A stretch of 64,000 bases of DNA from Betaproteobacteria bacterium (lineage in GTDB: Bacteria > Pseudomonadota > Gammaproteobacteria > Burkholderiales > Thiobacillaceae). Shown here piece after piece: positions 40,989 to 52,645 of the stretch. Under the pieces are notes generated by a model, which was not told the DNA's origin, did not search any database, and was given only the letters and a program-made list of their open reading frames with translations. Both the position numbers and the translations under genes were made by a program. The DNA is taken from positions 106,066 through 170,065 of the forward strand of contig JACRAU010000023.1 of assembly GCA_016234655.1 (NCBI GenBank). The letters are read 5' to 3'. The first letter of the stretch is position 1, and every line of letters starts with the position of its first letter.

Positions 40989-41180
40989 TTGGAAGTTCCC
41001 TTAAATAAATAAACAAGAAAGTTGATCAACACTCTCAATAACCAACCGTTGCGTTTTCGCGCGTTACGACTGATCGTGAGGATTCTAACAAAACATATTG
41101 CGAATGCCAGGGGGGCGCAAAAAAAAACTATTTCATGCCAACCCTTGTGGCGTGGCAGTCACAGGGGGCGTGGGCAATTA

Positions 41181-42323
41181 TCAAGGGCTTGGCTGGGGGT
41201 GCAGATAGCCCAGCCGGTACCACTCGTACAGGATGTCCGCGAGCCCGTCCGGCAGGGCCGTCGGGCCGATTTGGCGCAGGTCGGCCAGTTCGCGCAGCCT
41301 GGGGGCGGTTTCGGGGGCGGCGCGCAAGGTCTCGCCATTAAGGAAGAAACTAGAACCTTTGAATAGCAGCAAGGTGCGCGGATCGAGGCGCAGCCCGCGT
41401 TTCGCGGCCTGTTTGACGAAAGCGGCCCGACCGAGCGGCCGCGCCGGCGGGTCGAAAAAGACATGGGCCTTGGGTTCGCTCAGGTAACGGCCGACGAAAT
41501 CCACGATGTCCGCGCGCTTCCAGCGGATCTTCGCGATCATCGATTCGACTTGTTCCAGCATGTCCGCGCCGATCTCGGCCGGGTGGCGAGGGCGCTTGAG
41601 TTTGGGGTCGGCATAGCGGCCTTCGAGCTGCAAGCGGTCTTGCAGGTAGACCAGGAACTGGGTCGCGATCTCCTGGCTGGACGGGGCGCGGAAACCGACC
41701 GAATAGGTCATGCAGTCGCCCAGCGCGATACCGTTGTGGGCGTATTTCGGCGGCAGATAGAGCATGTCGCCCGGCTCCAGCTCCCAGGATTGCTCGATCT
41801 CGAAACGCTTCAGGATGCGCAGCGGCGCGCCCTCGACCAGGTCCAGGTCGGCCTGGGCTCCGATCTCCCAGCGGCGCCGGCCCAGGCCCTGGATCAGGAA
41901 CACGTCGTAGGAATCGAAGTGCGGCCCGACACCGCCGCCGTCCGGCGCGAAGCTGACCATCAGGTCGTCCAGGCGGGCATGGGGGGCGAAACTGAAGCTG
42001 TGCAGCAGTTGGTCCGCCGCCGGCAGGAAGTGATTGACCCCCTGCACCAGCAGGCTCCAGCCGCGCTTGGGCAGGGCCGCCAGGTCTTCCGGTTCGAACG
42101 GGCCATGGTCGAGCGACCAGCGGCCGCGGCCCGACCGGACCAGGCGCGATTCGGCATCGTCCCGGCAGGCGAGGTCGAACAATGCATCCCGGCCGAGCAG
42201 GCCTTGGAAGCCGGGGATCGCCTGGCGCACCAGCAAGGGTTTCTTCTGCCAGTATTCGGCGAGGAAGCGCTCGGGGCCGAGGCCGCCGAGCAGGGTCTTG
42301 AGCGGGTAGGGTGGGGGCGTCAT
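41181..42323 (-). CDS. roxA: Ribosomal protein L16 arginine 3-hydroxylase (JmjC/cupin oxygenase, YcfD type)
   Basis: A 380-residue Fe(II)/2-oxoglutarate oxygenase of the ribosomal oxygenase family, which hydroxylates an arginine of ribosomal protein uL16 in E. coli. The JmjC core shows the iron-binding H-x-D pair in GPHFDSYDVFLIQGLGRRRW and the distal His in PPKYAHNGIAL. The N-terminal LAEYWQKKPLLVRQA is characteristic, and a winged-helix-like C-terminal region follows. ATG 42323 is chosen. It is divergent from slyD with a 119-bp gap. Confidence 0.88.
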   Translation of the reverse strand: MTPPPYPLKTLLGGLGPERFLAEYWQKKPLLVRQAIPGFQGLLGRDALFDLACRDDAESRLVRSGRGRWSLDHGPFEPEDLAALPKRGWSLLVQGVNHFLPAADQLLHSFSFAPHARLDDLMVSFAPDGGGVGPHFDSYDVFLIQGLGRRRWEIGAQADLDLVEGAPLRILKRFEIEQSWELEPGDMLYLPPKYAHNGIALGDCMTYSVGFRAPSSQEIATQFLVYLQDRLQLEGRYADPKLKRPRHPAEIGADMLEQVESMIAKIRWKRADIVDFVGRYLSEPKAHVFFDPPARPLGRAAFVKQAAKRGLRLDPRTLLLFKGSSFFLNGETLRAAPETAPRLRELADLRQIGPTALPDGLADILYEWYRLGYLHPQPSP

Positions 42324-42442
42324 GCGGCGATGATAGTCGTGCCCGGCTTTGCCGGCTAGGTGACCTTTGGCGCGACATGGCGGACAATAGCGCCATATTC
42401 CACGCCATATGGCCCCATCTATCGCCTTCAGGAGTCCGTGCC

Positions 42443-42931
42443 TTGCAGATCGAAAAGAACACCGTCGTCAGCCTCAGCTACCGTCTGAGCGATTCCCAAG
42501 GGGAAATCCTGGAAGAAGCCGGCGCCGATACCCCCGCTTTTTACCTGCATGGCGGCTATGACGGCATCTTTCCGGCCGTCGAGGCGGCGCTGGAAGGCAA
42601 GACCGTGGGCGCCACCCTCAGCTTGCTGCTGGAGCCGGAGGACGCCTTCGGCGATTACGACGAGAACCTGGTGCGGGTGGAAGAGCAGGGCGCGTTTCCG
42701 GGCAATGTCGAGGTCGGCATGCAGTTCGAGGGCAGCAGCGAGGATGGCCAGCATCAGCTGCTCTACACGGTGACCGACATCGCCGAGGGCAAGGTCGTGG
42801 TCGACGGCAACCACCCCTTGGCCGGGCAGTCCTTGCGTCTGGAGTGCGAGGTCCTCGGTGTGCGTGGCGCCACTGCCGAAGAGGTGAGCCATGGCCACGT
42901 GCACGGCCCGGACGGGCATCACCAGCACTGA
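42443..42931 (+). CDS. slyD: SlyD-like FKBP-type peptidyl-prolyl isomerase
   Basis: A 162-residue folding helper and metallochaperone. The FKBP part (KNTVVSLSYRLSDSQGEILE, LHGGYDGIFPAVEAALEGK, EDAFGDYDENLV) is interrupted by the insert-in-flap chaperone domain (about 70-120). A short His-rich tail (HGHVHGPDGHHQH) could bind nickel or zinc. The start is TTG 42443 with CAGGAG 8 nt upstream; the longer open frame back to 42311 is not supported. It is followed by accA with a separate promoter-like block. Confidence 0.9.
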   Translation: MQIEKNTVVSLSYRLSDSQGEILEEAGADTPAFYLHGGYDGIFPAVEAALEGKTVGATLSLLLEPEDAFGDYDENLVRVEEQGAFPGNVEVGMQFEGSSEDGQHQLLYTVTDIAEGKVVVDGNHPLAGQSLRLECEVLGVRGATAEEVSHGHVHGPDGHHQH

Positions 42932-42953
42932 GCGGATTCTTGCCCGTTTCCGG

Positions 42954-42972
42954 TAAAATCCCCCTTTTCCAC
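42954..42972 (+). promoter_or_regulatory. TAAAAT -10-like element before accA
   Basis: CCGGTAAAATCCCCCTTTTCC, with TAAAAT at 42954-42959, lies 30 bp before the accA ATG. It shares the GGTAAAATC-N3-C-TTTT pattern with purL and typA. Confidence 0.45.
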
Positions 42973-42989
42973 AGAAGCCGACACCACGC

Positions 42990-43955
42990 ATGAAGGTCAC
43001 CTTTCTCGACTTCGAACAGCCCATCGCGGAACTTGAGGCCAAGATCGAAGAACTCGGTTCCATGCAGGGCGACGATTCGCTCGATATCTCCGAGGAAATC
43101 GGCCGCCTGAAGAAGAAGAGCGTCACGCTGACCAAGCAGCTCTACGGCAAGCTCAACGCTTGGCAGATTTCCCAAGTGGCGCGCCATCCGCAACGGCCCT
43201 ATACGCTGGACTACCTGCAGGGCCTATTCACCGATTTCGAAGAACTGCACGGCGACCGCGCCTTCGCCGACGACCCCGCCATCGTCGGCGGCATCGCCCG
43301 GTTCGAGGGCGAGCCGGTGATGGTGATCGGCCACCAGAAGGGGCGCGACACCAAGGACCGGCAATACCGCAACTTCGGCATGCCGCGCCCGGAGGGCTAT
43401 CGCAAGGCCATGCGCCTGATGCGCCTGGCCGAGAAATTCAAGCTGCCGATCTTCACCTTCATCGACACGCCCGGCGCCTATCCCGGCATCGGCGCCGAAG
43501 AGCGCGGCCAGAGCGAGGCGATCGCCCGCAACCTCTATGTCATGGCCGAATTGCGCACGCCCATCATTTGCACGGTGATCGGCGAGGGCGGTTCCGGCGG
43601 CGCGCTGGCCATCGGTGTCGGCGACCGCGTGCTGATGCTGCAATACTCGACCTACTCGGTCATTTCGCCCGAGGGTTGCGCCTCTATTCTGTGGAAGAGC
43701 GCCGACAAGGCCTCGACCGCAGCCGAGGCCTTGAACATCACCGCGCCCAAGCTCAAGGCCCTGGGTCTGGTCGATCAGGTCGTCAACGAGCCGATGGGCG
43801 CCGCCCATCGCGACCCCGAGGTCATGATGGAGAGCCTGCGCGAGGCCCTGGAAGGGGCGCTGAGCGAGGTTCGGGCGCGTCCGCTCAATACCCTGCTCAA
43901 CGAGCGCTACGCCCGCCTGATGGGCTATGGAAAATTCAAGGAAGCCAAGGTCTAG
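42990..43955 (+). CDS. accA: Acetyl-CoA carboxylase carboxyltransferase subunit alpha
   Basis: With AccD, transfers carboxyl from carboxybiotin to acetyl-CoA, the first step of fatty acid synthesis. The 321 residues show the coiled N-terminal helix pair ([12 protein letters not shown]), the crotonase-type core with [20 protein letters not shown] and [20 protein letters not shown], and the C-terminal [15 protein letters not shown]. The following tilS gene starts 49 bp after the stop. Confidence 0.97.
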   Translation: MKVTFLDFEQPIAELEAKIEELGSMQGDDSLDISEEIGRLKKKSVTLTKQLYGKLNAWQISQVARHPQRPYTLDYLQGLFTDFEELHGDRAFADDPAIVGGIARFEGEPVMVIGHQKGRDTKDRQYRNFGMPRPEGYRKAMRLMRLAEKFKLPIFTFIDTPGAYPGIGAEERGQSEAIARNLYVMAELRTPIICTVIGEGGSGGALAIGVGDRVLMLQYSTYSVISPEGCASILWKSADKASTAAEALNITAPKLKALGLVDQVVNEPMGAAHRDPEVMMESLREALEGALSEVRARPLNTLLNERYARLMGYGKFKEAKV

Positions 43956-43985
43956 CCCGGTTTCCGCCAGCCCGGTTTCCGCCGG
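43956..43985. repeat. 15-bp tandem repeat between accA and tilS
   Basis: CCCGGTTTCCGCCAG occurs twice in tandem (43956-43970 and 43971-43985, one mismatch). It lies directly after the accA stop. Confidence 0.6.
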
Positions 43986-44004
43986 CGCGGCGGGGCCGGA
44001 TGCC

Positions 44005-45330
44005 ATGCTCGGCCGTGTCCGCGAATTCCTCCAATCGCATCCCGTCGATGGCCGGCGTATCTGCGTCGGCCTGTCCGGCGGACTCGATTCGGTCGTCCTG
44101 CTGCATTTGCTCAAAGAACTGCGCGACGCGCTTGGCTTCTCCTTGTCGGCCGTGCATGTGCACCACGGCCTCAGCCCGAATGCCGAGATTTGGGCCGATT
44201 TTTGCGCGCGGCGCTGCGCCGAGTGGGGCGTGCCTCTAGCCTTGGCGCGCGTGCGGATCGCGCCCGGCGACCCGCGGGGCATCGAGGCGGCGGCGCGCGC
44301 GGCGCGTTACCAGGCCTATGCCCGGCAGGACTGCGATGCCATCGCCTTGGCGCATCATCGCGACGATCAGGCCGAGACCCTGGTGCTGCAATTGCTGCGC
44401 GGGGCGGGCAGCAAGGGCCTGGCGGCCATGCCGGCCGAGCGCGGCCTGGCCGACGGGGCCATCCGCCTGTTGCGCCCCTTGCTGGAATCCGATCGCGCGG
44501 AATTGCGGGCCTATGCCGAGGCCCATGGCCTGAGCCACATCGAAGACGAGAGCAATCGCCAGACGCGCCATGCGCGCAACTATTTGCGGCACGAGGTGTT
44601 GCCGGTAATCGAGCGGCATTTCCCGGCCTATCGCGATACCTTGTCGCGCGCCGCGCGCCATTTCGCCGATTGCGACCAAGTCATGCAGGACATGGCCGCC
44701 CTCGACGCGGCCGAGGCCATGGTCGACGGTTGCCTGCGGGTGCCTGCCTTGGCGGCCTTGAGCCCGCCGCGCGCGCGCAATCTGTTGCGGCATTTCCTGG
44801 CGCTGCATGCGTGGCCCATCCCGCCGGTACGATGGTTGGAAGAGGCCCTGAGCCAGCTATTGCGGGCCAGGCCGGATGCGGCGGTGCGGCTTGCCTTGGC
44901 CGGACGGGAACTGGCGCGCTATCGCGACCGGGTCTATGTGCTCGAACCCTTGCCCGCTTTGGCCGAGGCCGAATGGGCGTGGCATGGCGAACCCGTCCTC
45001 GCCTTGAACGGGTTGGGCAGCTTGGCGTTTACCGAGGTGCGCGGGGAGGGGCTTAGCGCCGCTTGCCTGGCGGATGCGGCCGTGGCCGTGCGGGCCTATC
45101 CGGGCGCCGGGCGACTGCGGCCGGATTGCCGGCGGCCGCGCCGTAGCGTGAAGAATTTGCTGCAAGAATCGGCGGTGCCGCCCTGGCGGCGCCAGCGGCT
45201 ACCGGCCCTGTATCGCGGTCGGCAGCTGCTCTGGCTGGCCGGTATCGGTGTCGATTGCGACTGCCAAGCCGGCGCCGACGAGCCGGGTTGGCTTATTTTC
45301 TGGCACCCGCCTGGGGCGTCTGCGTCGTGA
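44005..45330 (+). CDS. tilS: tRNA(Ile)-lysidine synthase
   Basis: Converts C34 of the tRNA-Ile CAU anticodon to lysidine so that it reads AUA. The 441-residue protein has the PP-loop SGGLDSVVLLHLL, the HVHHGLSPNA motif, AHHRDDQAETLVLQLLRG and EDESNRQTRHARNYLRHEV, then the substrate-binding and C-terminal domains (RPDCRRPRRSVKNLLQE). ATG 44005 is chosen because upstream in-frame residues derive from a short tandem repeat and overlap accA. The last 38 bp overlap the convergent SPOR gene. Confidence 0.93.
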   Translation: MLGRVREFLQSHPVDGRRICVGLSGGLDSVVLLHLLKELRDALGFSLSAVHVHHGLSPNAEIWADFCARRCAEWGVPLALARVRIAPGDPRGIEAAARAARYQAYARQDCDAIALAHHRDDQAETLVLQLLRGAGSKGLAAMPAERGLADGAIRLLRPLLESDRAELRAYAEAHGLSHIEDESNRQTRHARNYLRHEVLPVIERHFPAYRDTLSRAARHFADCDQVMQDMAALDAAEAMVDGCLRVPALAALSPPRARNLLRHFLALHAWPIPPVRWLEEALSQLLRARPDAAVRLALAGRELARYRDRVYVLEPLPALAEAEWAWHGEPVLALNGLGSLAFTEVRGEGLSAACLADAAVAVRAYPGAGRLRPDCRRPRRSVKNLLQESAVPPWRRQRLPALYRGRQLLWLAGIGVDCDCQAGADEPGWLIFWHPPGASAS

Positions 45331-45922
45331 TCGTGGGGTTCAGCCCGAGCTTGCGCATCTCCGCCTGAGCCTTTTCCGCCTCGGCGCGATTCAGGAACGG
45401 GCCGACCTGCACCCGCGTTTCCGTCTGTGTCTTGATGCCCAGCTTGGTCAGGCGTTCGACGAGTTCCTTGGCGTTATCCATATTGCCGAAGACGCCGAGT
45501 TGCACGACGAAATTACCGGTCGCGGCCGGGGCTTGGGCGGCGGGTGCGGCCGGCTTGGCCGGCGCGGGGCGGGTGCTGGGGATGGGTGCCGGCTTAGCCG
45601 GCGCGGCGGCGGGTTTAGCCGGCGCGGCCGGCTGCGGTTCCGGCGGCAGCTTGCCGACCTCTGGCGTCGGCGGCGCGGCGGGCGGCGTCGTTTCGGCGAC
45701 TCCCTCCGGCGGCTGGGCATCCAGCGGCGCCAGCGCGCTGGGCGGGGCCGTGACGATGGGCTTGGGCGGCGGCGGGGTCTTGCTGGTGTCTTGCTTGCCG
45801 CTTTGATCCAACCACCATAATCCAGCCAACGCGGCGGAGGTGACTATCGCGGCGATGCCGAGGCGAATCAAGGCGCGTCGGCGAATGTCGTTACCGTCTT
45901 CCTGCAAGCTTTCTTCCGCCAC
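45293..45922 (-). CDS. SPOR-domain membrane protein
   Basis: A 209-residue bitopic protein with a short cytoplasmic N-terminus and one transmembrane helix (about 20-38, [20 protein letters not shown]). A Pro/Ala-rich periplasmic linker (about 45-133) leads to a C-terminal SPOR domain (about 135-205, [20 protein letters not shown] and [20 protein letters not shown]). SPOR domains bind denuded peptidoglycan at the septum, so a cell-division or envelope role is likely. It is divergent from ndk and overlaps the tilS 3' end by 38 bp. Confidence 0.9.
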   Translation of the reverse strand: MAEESLQEDGNDIRRRALIRLGIAAIVTSAALAGLWWLDQSGKQDTSKTPPPPKPIVTAPPSALAPLDAQPPEGVAETTPPAAPPTPEVGKLPPEPQPAAPAKPAAAPAKPAPIPSTRPAPAKPAAPAAQAPAATGNFVVQLGVFGNMDNAKELVERLTKLGIKTQTETRVQVGPFLNRAEAEKAQAEMRKLGLNPTITTQTPQAGARK

Positions 45923-46029
45923 GACCGGCTCTCCTCCAAGTGGGCTTTGTCCTTTATTTTAAAGGCGTTTCGTGCTATTTTGCTCGAGTTTTTTTGTCCA
46001 TAAATTTCAATCAGTCGGAGTATGCAAAA

Positions 46030-46455
46030 GTGGCTATCGAACGCACCCTTTCCATCATCAAACCGGACGCCGTCGCTAAGAACGTGATCGGCAAAATCTA
46101 TAGCCGTTTCGAGAGCAACGGCCTGAAGGTCATCGCCGCCAAGATGAAGCATCTGTCGCGCGTCGAGGCCGAAGGCTTCTATGCCGTGCACAAGGGCCGG
46201 CCGTTCTTCAACGACCTGGTCGAGTTCATGATCTCCGGCCCGGTCATGATCCAGGCGCTGGAAGGCGAGGGCGCCATCGCCAAGAACCGCGAGCTGATGG
46301 GCGCGACCGATCCGAAGAAGGCCGCACCGGGCACCATCCGCGCCGATTTCGCCGAGAGCATCGACGCCAACGCCGTGCATGGTTCCGACGCGCCGGAGAC
46401 CGCGGCGGTCGAGATCGCCTACTTCTTCCCTGCCTCCGAGATTTATTCCCGCTGA
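46030..46455 (+). CDS. ndk: Nucleoside diphosphate kinase
   Basis: Equalises nucleoside triphosphate pools through a phosphohistidine intermediate. The 141-residue length is standard. The sequence starts [20 protein letters not shown], and the catalytic His lies in [20 protein letters not shown]. The start is GTG 46030, with GGAG (46017-46020) 9 nt upstream; an upstream ATG at 45940 would add a non-homologous stretch. It begins the conserved ndk-rlmN-pilW-rodZ-ispG-hisS cluster. Confidence 0.97.
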   Translation: MAIERTLSIIKPDAVAKNVIGKIYSRFESNGLKVIAAKMKHLSRVEAEGFYAVHKGRPFFNDLVEFMISGPVMIQALEGEGAIAKNRELMGATDPKKAAPGTIRADFAESIDANAVHGSDAPETAAVEIAYFFPASEIYSR

Positions 46456-46462
46456 GCCGTAC

Positions 46463-47554
46463 TTGACCGTCAATCTGCTCGATTTCGATCTAAAGGGCCT
46501 CACCGACTACTTCCAAAGCATCGGTGAGAAGCCTTTTCGCGCCAAGCAAGTGCTGCGCTGGTTGCACCAATACGGCGCCGAGAATTTCGAGCAGATGACC
46601 GATCTGGCCAAGAGTCTGCGTGCCAAGCTGTCCGAAGTGGCCGAGATTCGGCCGCCCAAGCTGATCGCCGAGCAGGCCTCGGCGGACGGCACCCGCAAGT
46701 TCCTGCTGGAAGTCGGTCCGGGCAACCGGGTCGAAACCGTATTCATCCCGGAAGACACGCGCGGCACCTTGTGCGTGTCGACCCAGGTCGGCTGCGCGCT
46801 GGAATGCAGTTTCTGCTCCACCGGGCGCCAGGGTTTCAATCGTAATCTGTCGGTGGCCGAGATCATCGGCCAGCTTTGGTGGGCCAACAAGGCGCTCGGC
46901 CGCGACCCCAAGGGCGAGCGCATCATTTCCAACGTGGTGTTGATGGGCATGGGCGAGCCCCTGCTCAATTTCGACAACACGGTGACCGCCGTGTCCTTGA
47001 TGCTGGACGACCATGCCTACGGCCTGTCGCGTCGCCGGGTCACGGTGTCCACCTCGGGCGTGGTGCCGGCCATGGATCGGCTGACGGCGCAGATGCCGGT
47101 GGCCTTGGCCTTGAGCCTGCACGCGTCGAACGATGCCTTGCGCGACGAATTGGTGCCGATCAATCGCAAATATCCGCTCGATGTCTTGCTGGCCGCTTGC
47201 CGGCGTTACCTGGAGGTGGCGCCGCGCGATTTCATCACCATGGAATACGTGATGCTTGACGGCGTGAACGATCGCCCGGAGCATGCGAAGCAACTGATCG
47301 AACTGGTGCGCGATGTGCCCTGCAAATTCAACCTGATTCCGTTCAACCCCTTCCCGAATTCCGGCTATCGCCGCTCGCCGCCCGAGGCGGTGCGCCGTTT
47401 CGCGGCACAACTGGCGGCGGCCGGCATCGTCACCACGACGCGCAAGACCCGCGGCGACGACATCGATGCCGCCTGCGGCCAATTGGCGGGCGAGGTCGAC
47501 GACAAGACCCGGCGCACGCTCAAGCGCATCGACATCGGCCAGGAGGCCGCCTGA
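46463..47554 (+). CDS. rlmN: 23S rRNA (adenine-2503-C2)/tRNA methyltransferase RlmN
   Basis: A radical-SAM enzyme that methylates A2503 of 23S rRNA and A37 of some tRNAs. The 363 residues contain the [4Fe-4S] motif CALECSFC (C-x3-C-x2-C), the upstream TQVGC segment, [15 protein letters not shown], and a C-terminal cysteine region (IDAACGQL) that supplies the second methyl-carrying Cys. The TTG start at 46463 ([13 protein letters not shown]) fits the family N-terminus and lies 7 bp after ndk. The stop overlaps pilW (TGATG). Confidence 0.95.
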   Translation: MTVNLLDFDLKGLTDYFQSIGEKPFRAKQVLRWLHQYGAENFEQMTDLAKSLRAKLSEVAEIRPPKLIAEQASADGTRKFLLEVGPGNRVETVFIPEDTRGTLCVSTQVGCALECSFCSTGRQGFNRNLSVAEIIGQLWWANKALGRDPKGERIISNVVLMGMGEPLLNFDNTVTAVSLMLDDHAYGLSRRRVTVSTSGVVPAMDRLTAQMPVALALSLHASNDALRDELVPINRKYPLDVLLAACRRYLEVAPRDFITMEYVMLDGVNDRPEHAKQLIELVRDVPCKFNLIPFNPFPNSGYRRSPPEAVRRFAAQLAAAGIVTTTRKTRGDDIDAACGQLAGEVDDKTRRTLKRIDIGQEAA

Positions 47555-48342
47555 TGCGTTTGTCGTCCGTGTTCGCGATGTCGTTGGCATCGGTCGTGCT
47601 ATGGGCTTGCGCCCAGGCGCCGGCACCCTCGTCGTCGACCGCGCCCGAGCTTGGCGGCAACGTCAGCCAAGGCGCCCGAATCCATACCGAATTGGCCGCG
47701 TTGTATTTCACGCGCGGGCAGCACGCCGTGGCCTTGCGGGAGTTGCGCATCGCCTTGGCCGACGATTCGCGCCATGCGCCGGCCTACAACATGCTGGGCC
47801 TGGTGCATACCGAACTGCGCGAGTTCGCCGAGGCCGAGGCCAATTTCCGCCGGGCGATCGAGTTGGTGCCCAATTATTCGGAGGGCCATAACAACTTCGG
47901 TTTCTTCCTGTGCCAGCGTGGCCGCCATGACGAGGGCTTGATGCACCTCGACGCGGCCATGAAAAATCCCTTGTATGCCTCGCCGGAAATCGCCCTGGCC
48001 AACGCGGCCTTGTGCGGCCTGGAAAAGGGCGATCTGGCACGGGCGGAAGAGTATTTGCAACGCGTCTTCGTCCGCGCGCCCGATCAAGCTATCGCCTTGC
48101 GCGTGGCGGCCGAGGTGCATCTCCAGCGCGGTCGCTTGCAGGATGCACGCACTGCCTTGATGAAGCTCGCCGAGACCACCGAGCTGGATGCGGCGGTGTT
48201 GTGGCTGGGCGTGCGTATCGAGCGCAAGTTGGGCGATCGGGCGGCGGAGGCGAGCTTCGGCGCGCAGTTGCGCCGCCGCTTCCCCAACGCGCCGCAGACT
48301 AATCTATTGATGAATGAAATCTACGAAGGGGACGGAAGATGA
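47554..48342 (+). CDS. pilW: Type IV pilus biogenesis lipoprotein PilW/PilF
   Basis: A 262-residue outer-membrane lipoprotein that helps the PilQ secretin assemble. A lipoprotein signal ends at LWAC (Cys19), and the mature part is a run of TPR units (about 45-240; GARIHTELAALYFTRGQHAV, APAYNMLGLVHTELREFAEA, SEGHNNFGFFLCQRGRHDEG). Position between rlmN and rodZ is the standard context. No other pilus genes are in the window. Confidence 0.92.
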   Translation: MRLSSVFAMSLASVVLWACAQAPAPSSSTAPELGGNVSQGARIHTELAALYFTRGQHAVALRELRIALADDSRHAPAYNMLGLVHTELREFAEAEANFRRAIELVPNYSEGHNNFGFFLCQRGRHDEGLMHLDAAMKNPLYASPEIALANAALCGLEKGDLARAEEYLQRVFVRAPDQAIALRVAAEVHLQRGRLQDARTALMKLAETTELDAAVLWLGVRIERKLGDRAAEASFGAQLRRRFPNAPQTNLLMNEIYEGDGR

Positions 48343-49493
48343 GCAGCGAGGCCTTGCAGGGGATCGGACCGAAACTGGCCGCCACGCGTGCGGCCAAGGG
48401 CCTATCCACCGCCGAGGTGGCGGCCAAGCTCAGGCTGGGGGTGCGTCAAGTCGAGGCCCTGGAGGCCGATGCCTTCGAGCAGTTGCCGGGCGAGGTGTTC
48501 GTGCGCGGCTTCGTGCGCAACTATGCGCGCTTCCTGGAACTGGACCCGGAAGAGCTGCTGCCCAGCCAAGAGGTGGCCGTGGCCGAGCAACTGACCGTGC
48601 CATCGACCAATGTGCGTTTTCAGCCCTCGCCGCTGCAACGCTGGCTGCTGCTGCCGCTCGGCAGCGCCGTGCTTTTCTTCGCGCTGGTCGCCTTGCTCTA
48701 TGCCTGGTTGAGCAGCGGGGAGCAGGCCGTGCTCGAACAACCCGCCCTGGAAGAGCATCAGGCGCTGCAACAGCCGGTGCCGGTTTCGCCCATTGTCGAG
48801 TCCTCGGCCGATGCCGCGCCGGTGGTCGCTGGCGGCGAGCCGTCGGCCCAACAGCCGGCCACCGCCGTCCCACAGGCCACGGAGGCGCCAGCCGCCAGCC
48901 TGGGCAACGCGACCACCCCGGCGAACCGGCCTTCGGTGGTGGATGTCGCCAAGCCGGTCATGCCGCCTTTGGCCGCCAGCGCGCCGGCTTCGGCGAATAC
49001 GCCGCCGCTTGCCGCCATGCCCTCGGCTCCGGCCAAGACCTTGCCGGAGGCGGCCAAGCCCGCCGCGCCGGCCTTGGCCAAGCCGGCCGCTCCCATCGCA
49101 GCGAAATTTCCCGCCGCGCCGGCAGCCGCCACGGCCCCGGTCGCCGTGCCTGTCGCCAAACCCGCGCCGGCGCCGCTCGGTCCGGCGGTGGCCGAACCGG
49201 CCAAGCCGGCGGGGACGCATAAGCTGGTGTTCCAGCCGGCCGAGGATTCCTGGGTACAGGTGATCGATGGCGGTGGCCAGCGCTACTCCAAACTGATCCG
49301 CGCCGGCAGCAGCGAATCGCTGAACGGCACGCCGCCGTTCCGCATGGTGATCGGCAATGCCGCGACCATGCGCTTGAGCCATGACGGCAAGACGGTGGAC
49401 CTGAGGCCCTTCATCGGCGAGAAGGTCGCCCGCCTGAAACTATCGGACGAGGGCGCCAGCAAGATGGCGCCGCCGGCCGGCCAGAATCCATGA
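48339..49493 (+). CDS. rodZ: RodZ-like helix-turn-helix membrane protein
   Basis: A 384-residue bitopic protein with a cytoplasmic Xre-type helix-turn-helix (about 8-75, [20 protein letters not shown]) and a transmembrane helix (about 108-128, [20 protein letters not shown]). A long Ala/Pro-rich periplasmic linker (about 135-285) leads to a DUF4115 domain (about 295-370, [32 protein letters not shown]). RodZ anchors MreB for rod-shape maintenance. Overlaps of 4 bp with pilW and ispG indicate a tight operon. Confidence 0.88.
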   Translation: MSSEALQGIGPKLAATRAAKGLSTAEVAAKLRLGVRQVEALEADAFEQLPGEVFVRGFVRNYARFLELDPEELLPSQEVAVAEQLTVPSTNVRFQPSPLQRWLLLPLGSAVLFFALVALLYAWLSSGEQAVLEQPALEEHQALQQPVPVSPIVESSADAAPVVAGGEPSAQQPATAVPQATEAPAASLGNATTPANRPSVVDVAKPVMPPLAASAPASANTPPLAAMPSAPAKTLPEAAKPAAPALAKPAAPIAAKFPAAPAAATAPVAVPVAKPAPAPLGPAVAEPAKPAGTHKLVFQPAEDSWVQVIDGGGQRYSKLIRAGSSESLNGTPPFRMVIGNAATMRLSHDGKTVDLRPFIGEKVARLKLSDEGASKMAPPAGQNP

Positions 49494-50728
49494 GCCATCC
49501 TTCCCCGATCATCCGGCGCCCCAGCCGGCGCGTATCCATTGGCGGCGTCGCCGTCGGCGGCGGTGCGCCGGTGGTGGTGCAGTCGATGACCAATACCGAT
49601 ACCGTCGACATCGAGGCCACGGTGCGCCAGGTGGCCGAATTGTGGCGCGCCGGTTCGGAACTGGTCCGGCTGACGGTCAATACCGAAGAGGCCGCGCGCG
49701 CCGTGCCGGCGATTCGCGAGCGGCTGGATGCCCAGGCTTGCCCGGTGCCGCTGATCGGCGATTTCCATTTCAACGGCCACAAGCTGCTCACGGCGGTGCC
49801 CGAGTGCGCCCAGGCCCTGGCCAAGCTGCGCATCAATCCCGGCAATGTCGGCCGTGGCGCCAAGCGCGACGAGCAGTTCGCCACCCTGATCGAATTCGCC
49901 TGCAAGTACGACAAACCCGTCCGCATCGGCGTGAACTGGGGCAGCCTGGACCAGGAATTGCTGGCGCGCATGATGGACGACAACCATCAGCGGCCCAAGC
50001 CCTTGGAACCGGAAGAGGTGATGCGCCACGCCTTGATCGCCTCGGCCCTGGAGTCGGCCGCCCGCGCCGAGGAGCTGGGCCTGGGCCGCGACAAGATCAT
50101 CCTGTCGTGCAAGCTGTCCGGCGTGCAGGACCTGATCCAGGTCTATCGCGACCTCGCGTCGCGTTGCGACTACCCGCTGCATTTGGGGCTGACCGAGGCG
50201 GGCTTGGGCAGCAAGGGCATCGTCGCCTCGGCCGCCGCGCTGTCGGTGCTGTTGCAGGAGGGCATCGGCGACACCATCCGGGTATCGCTGACGCCCCAGC
50301 CGGGCGAGCCGCGCAGCCTGGAGGTGCAGGTCGCGCAAGAGATATTGCAGACCATGGGCATTCGTTCCTTCACGCCCTTGGTCACCGCCTGCCCCGGCTG
50401 CGGCCGCACCACCAGCACCTATTTCCAGGAACTGGCGCAGAAGATCCAGGTCTGGCTGCGCACGCAGATGCCGATCTGGCGCGCGCAATATCCCGGCGTC
50501 GAGACCATGAACGTGGCGGTAATGGGTTGCGTGGTCAACGGCCCGGGCGAGAGCCGCCACGCCAATGTCGGCATCTCCTTGCCGGGCACCAACGAGACCC
50601 CGGTCGCGCCGGTCTATGTCGACGGCGAGAAGTTCGTCACCCTGAAGGGCGACCGTATCGCCGAAGAATTCCAGGCCATCGTCGACGAATACGTGCAACG
50701 CAAATACGGGTCGCAGCCGCACGGCTGA
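49490..50728 (+). CDS. ispG: 4-hydroxy-3-methylbut-2-enyl diphosphate synthase
   Basis: Penultimate step of the MEP isoprenoid pathway, converting MEcPP to HMBPP with a [4Fe-4S] cluster. The 412-residue protein has a TIM-barrel N-terminal part ([33 protein letters not shown]) and a C-terminal Fe-S domain with [14 protein letters not shown] and the distal ligand in [12 protein letters not shown]. It is the two-domain bacterial form. The start overlaps the rodZ stop (ATGA). Confidence 0.97.
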   Translation: MSHPSPIIRRPSRRVSIGGVAVGGGAPVVVQSMTNTDTVDIEATVRQVAELWRAGSELVRLTVNTEEAARAVPAIRERLDAQACPVPLIGDFHFNGHKLLTAVPECAQALAKLRINPGNVGRGAKRDEQFATLIEFACKYDKPVRIGVNWGSLDQELLARMMDDNHQRPKPLEPEEVMRHALIASALESAARAEELGLGRDKIILSCKLSGVQDLIQVYRDLASRCDYPLHLGLTEAGLGSKGIVASAAALSVLLQEGIGDTIRVSLTPQPGEPRSLEVQVAQEILQTMGIRSFTPLVTACPGCGRTTSTYFQELAQKIQVWLRTQMPIWRAQYPGVETMNVAVMGCVVNGPGESRHANVGISLPGTNETPVAPVYVDGEKFVTLKGDRIAEEFQAIVDEYVQRKYGSQPHG

Positions 50729-50749
50729 GGACTTATTGGAACAGAGATC

Positions 50750-52012
<1,263 letters not shown>

Positions 52013-52014
52013 GC

Positions 52015-52644
52015 ATGGCACTCGATCTCGAAGAACAGGAACAACTGGACGAATTCAAGGCCTGGTGGCGGCAGAACGGCAAATGGGTGATCGCCGGCGC
52101 GCTGGCCTTCCTGGCCGTGGCCGGCGGTGTGCGCGGCTGGCAGTACTGGACGGCCAAGCAAGCCACCGAGGCCTCGCAGTTGTTCGAACAGACGATGCAA
52201 GCGATGGCGGGCAACGACATCAAGGCGGTGAAGGAGATCACCGGCCAGCTCATGGAGAACTACCCGCGCACCGCCTACAGCGCCCCGGCCGCCTGGCTGG
52301 CGGGCCGACTCAACTACGAGGCGGGCGATTTCAAGAGCGCCAAGGCGCAGTTCCAATATGCGCTCGACCACGCGCGGGATGGCGGGGTCGAGCAATTGGC
52401 GCGCCTGCGCTTGGCGGCGGTGCTATTCGACGAGAAGGATTACGACGGCGCGCTGAAGCACTTGGCCGCGAAGCACGACGAGGCCTATGCCGGGCTGTAT
52501 GCCCAGTTGAAGGGCGATGTGCTGGTGGCCCAAGGCAAGAGCGACGAGGCGCGCGCGGCCTATGGCGTGGCCTTGCAAAAGCTGGACGACAAGAGTCCCT
52601 TGAAACCCTTGGTCGAGGTCAAGCTCGACGGCCTGGGAGGCTGA
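52015..52644 (+). CDS. YfgM-type membrane-anchored TPR protein
   Basis: A 209-residue protein with a short cytoplasmic N-terminus, one transmembrane helix (about 23-40, WVIAGALAFLAVAGGVRGWQ) and a periplasmic TPR-like domain (about 45-205). E. coli YfgM works with PpiD at the Sec translocon as a periplasmic chaperone partner. The N-terminal acidic EEQEQLDEFKAWWRQNGKW is typical of the family. Spacing is 2 bp from hisS and 1 bp to bamB. Confidence 0.88.
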   Translation: MALDLEEQEQLDEFKAWWRQNGKWVIAGALAFLAVAGGVRGWQYWTAKQATEASQLFEQTMQAMAGNDIKAVKEITGQLMENYPRTAYSAPAAWLAGRLNYEAGDFKSAKAQFQYALDHARDGGVEQLARLRLAAVLFDEKDYDGALKHLAAKHDEAYAGLYAQLKGDVLVAQGKSDEARAAYGVALQKLDDKSPLKPLVEVKLDGLGG

Positions 52645-52645
52645 C

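Noticed and set aside
40731-41012. Plus-strand Gly/Ser-rich open frames opposite the lipoprotein gene
   Set aside because: They are the complement of Ala/Pro repeats and read through a strong bidirectional terminator.
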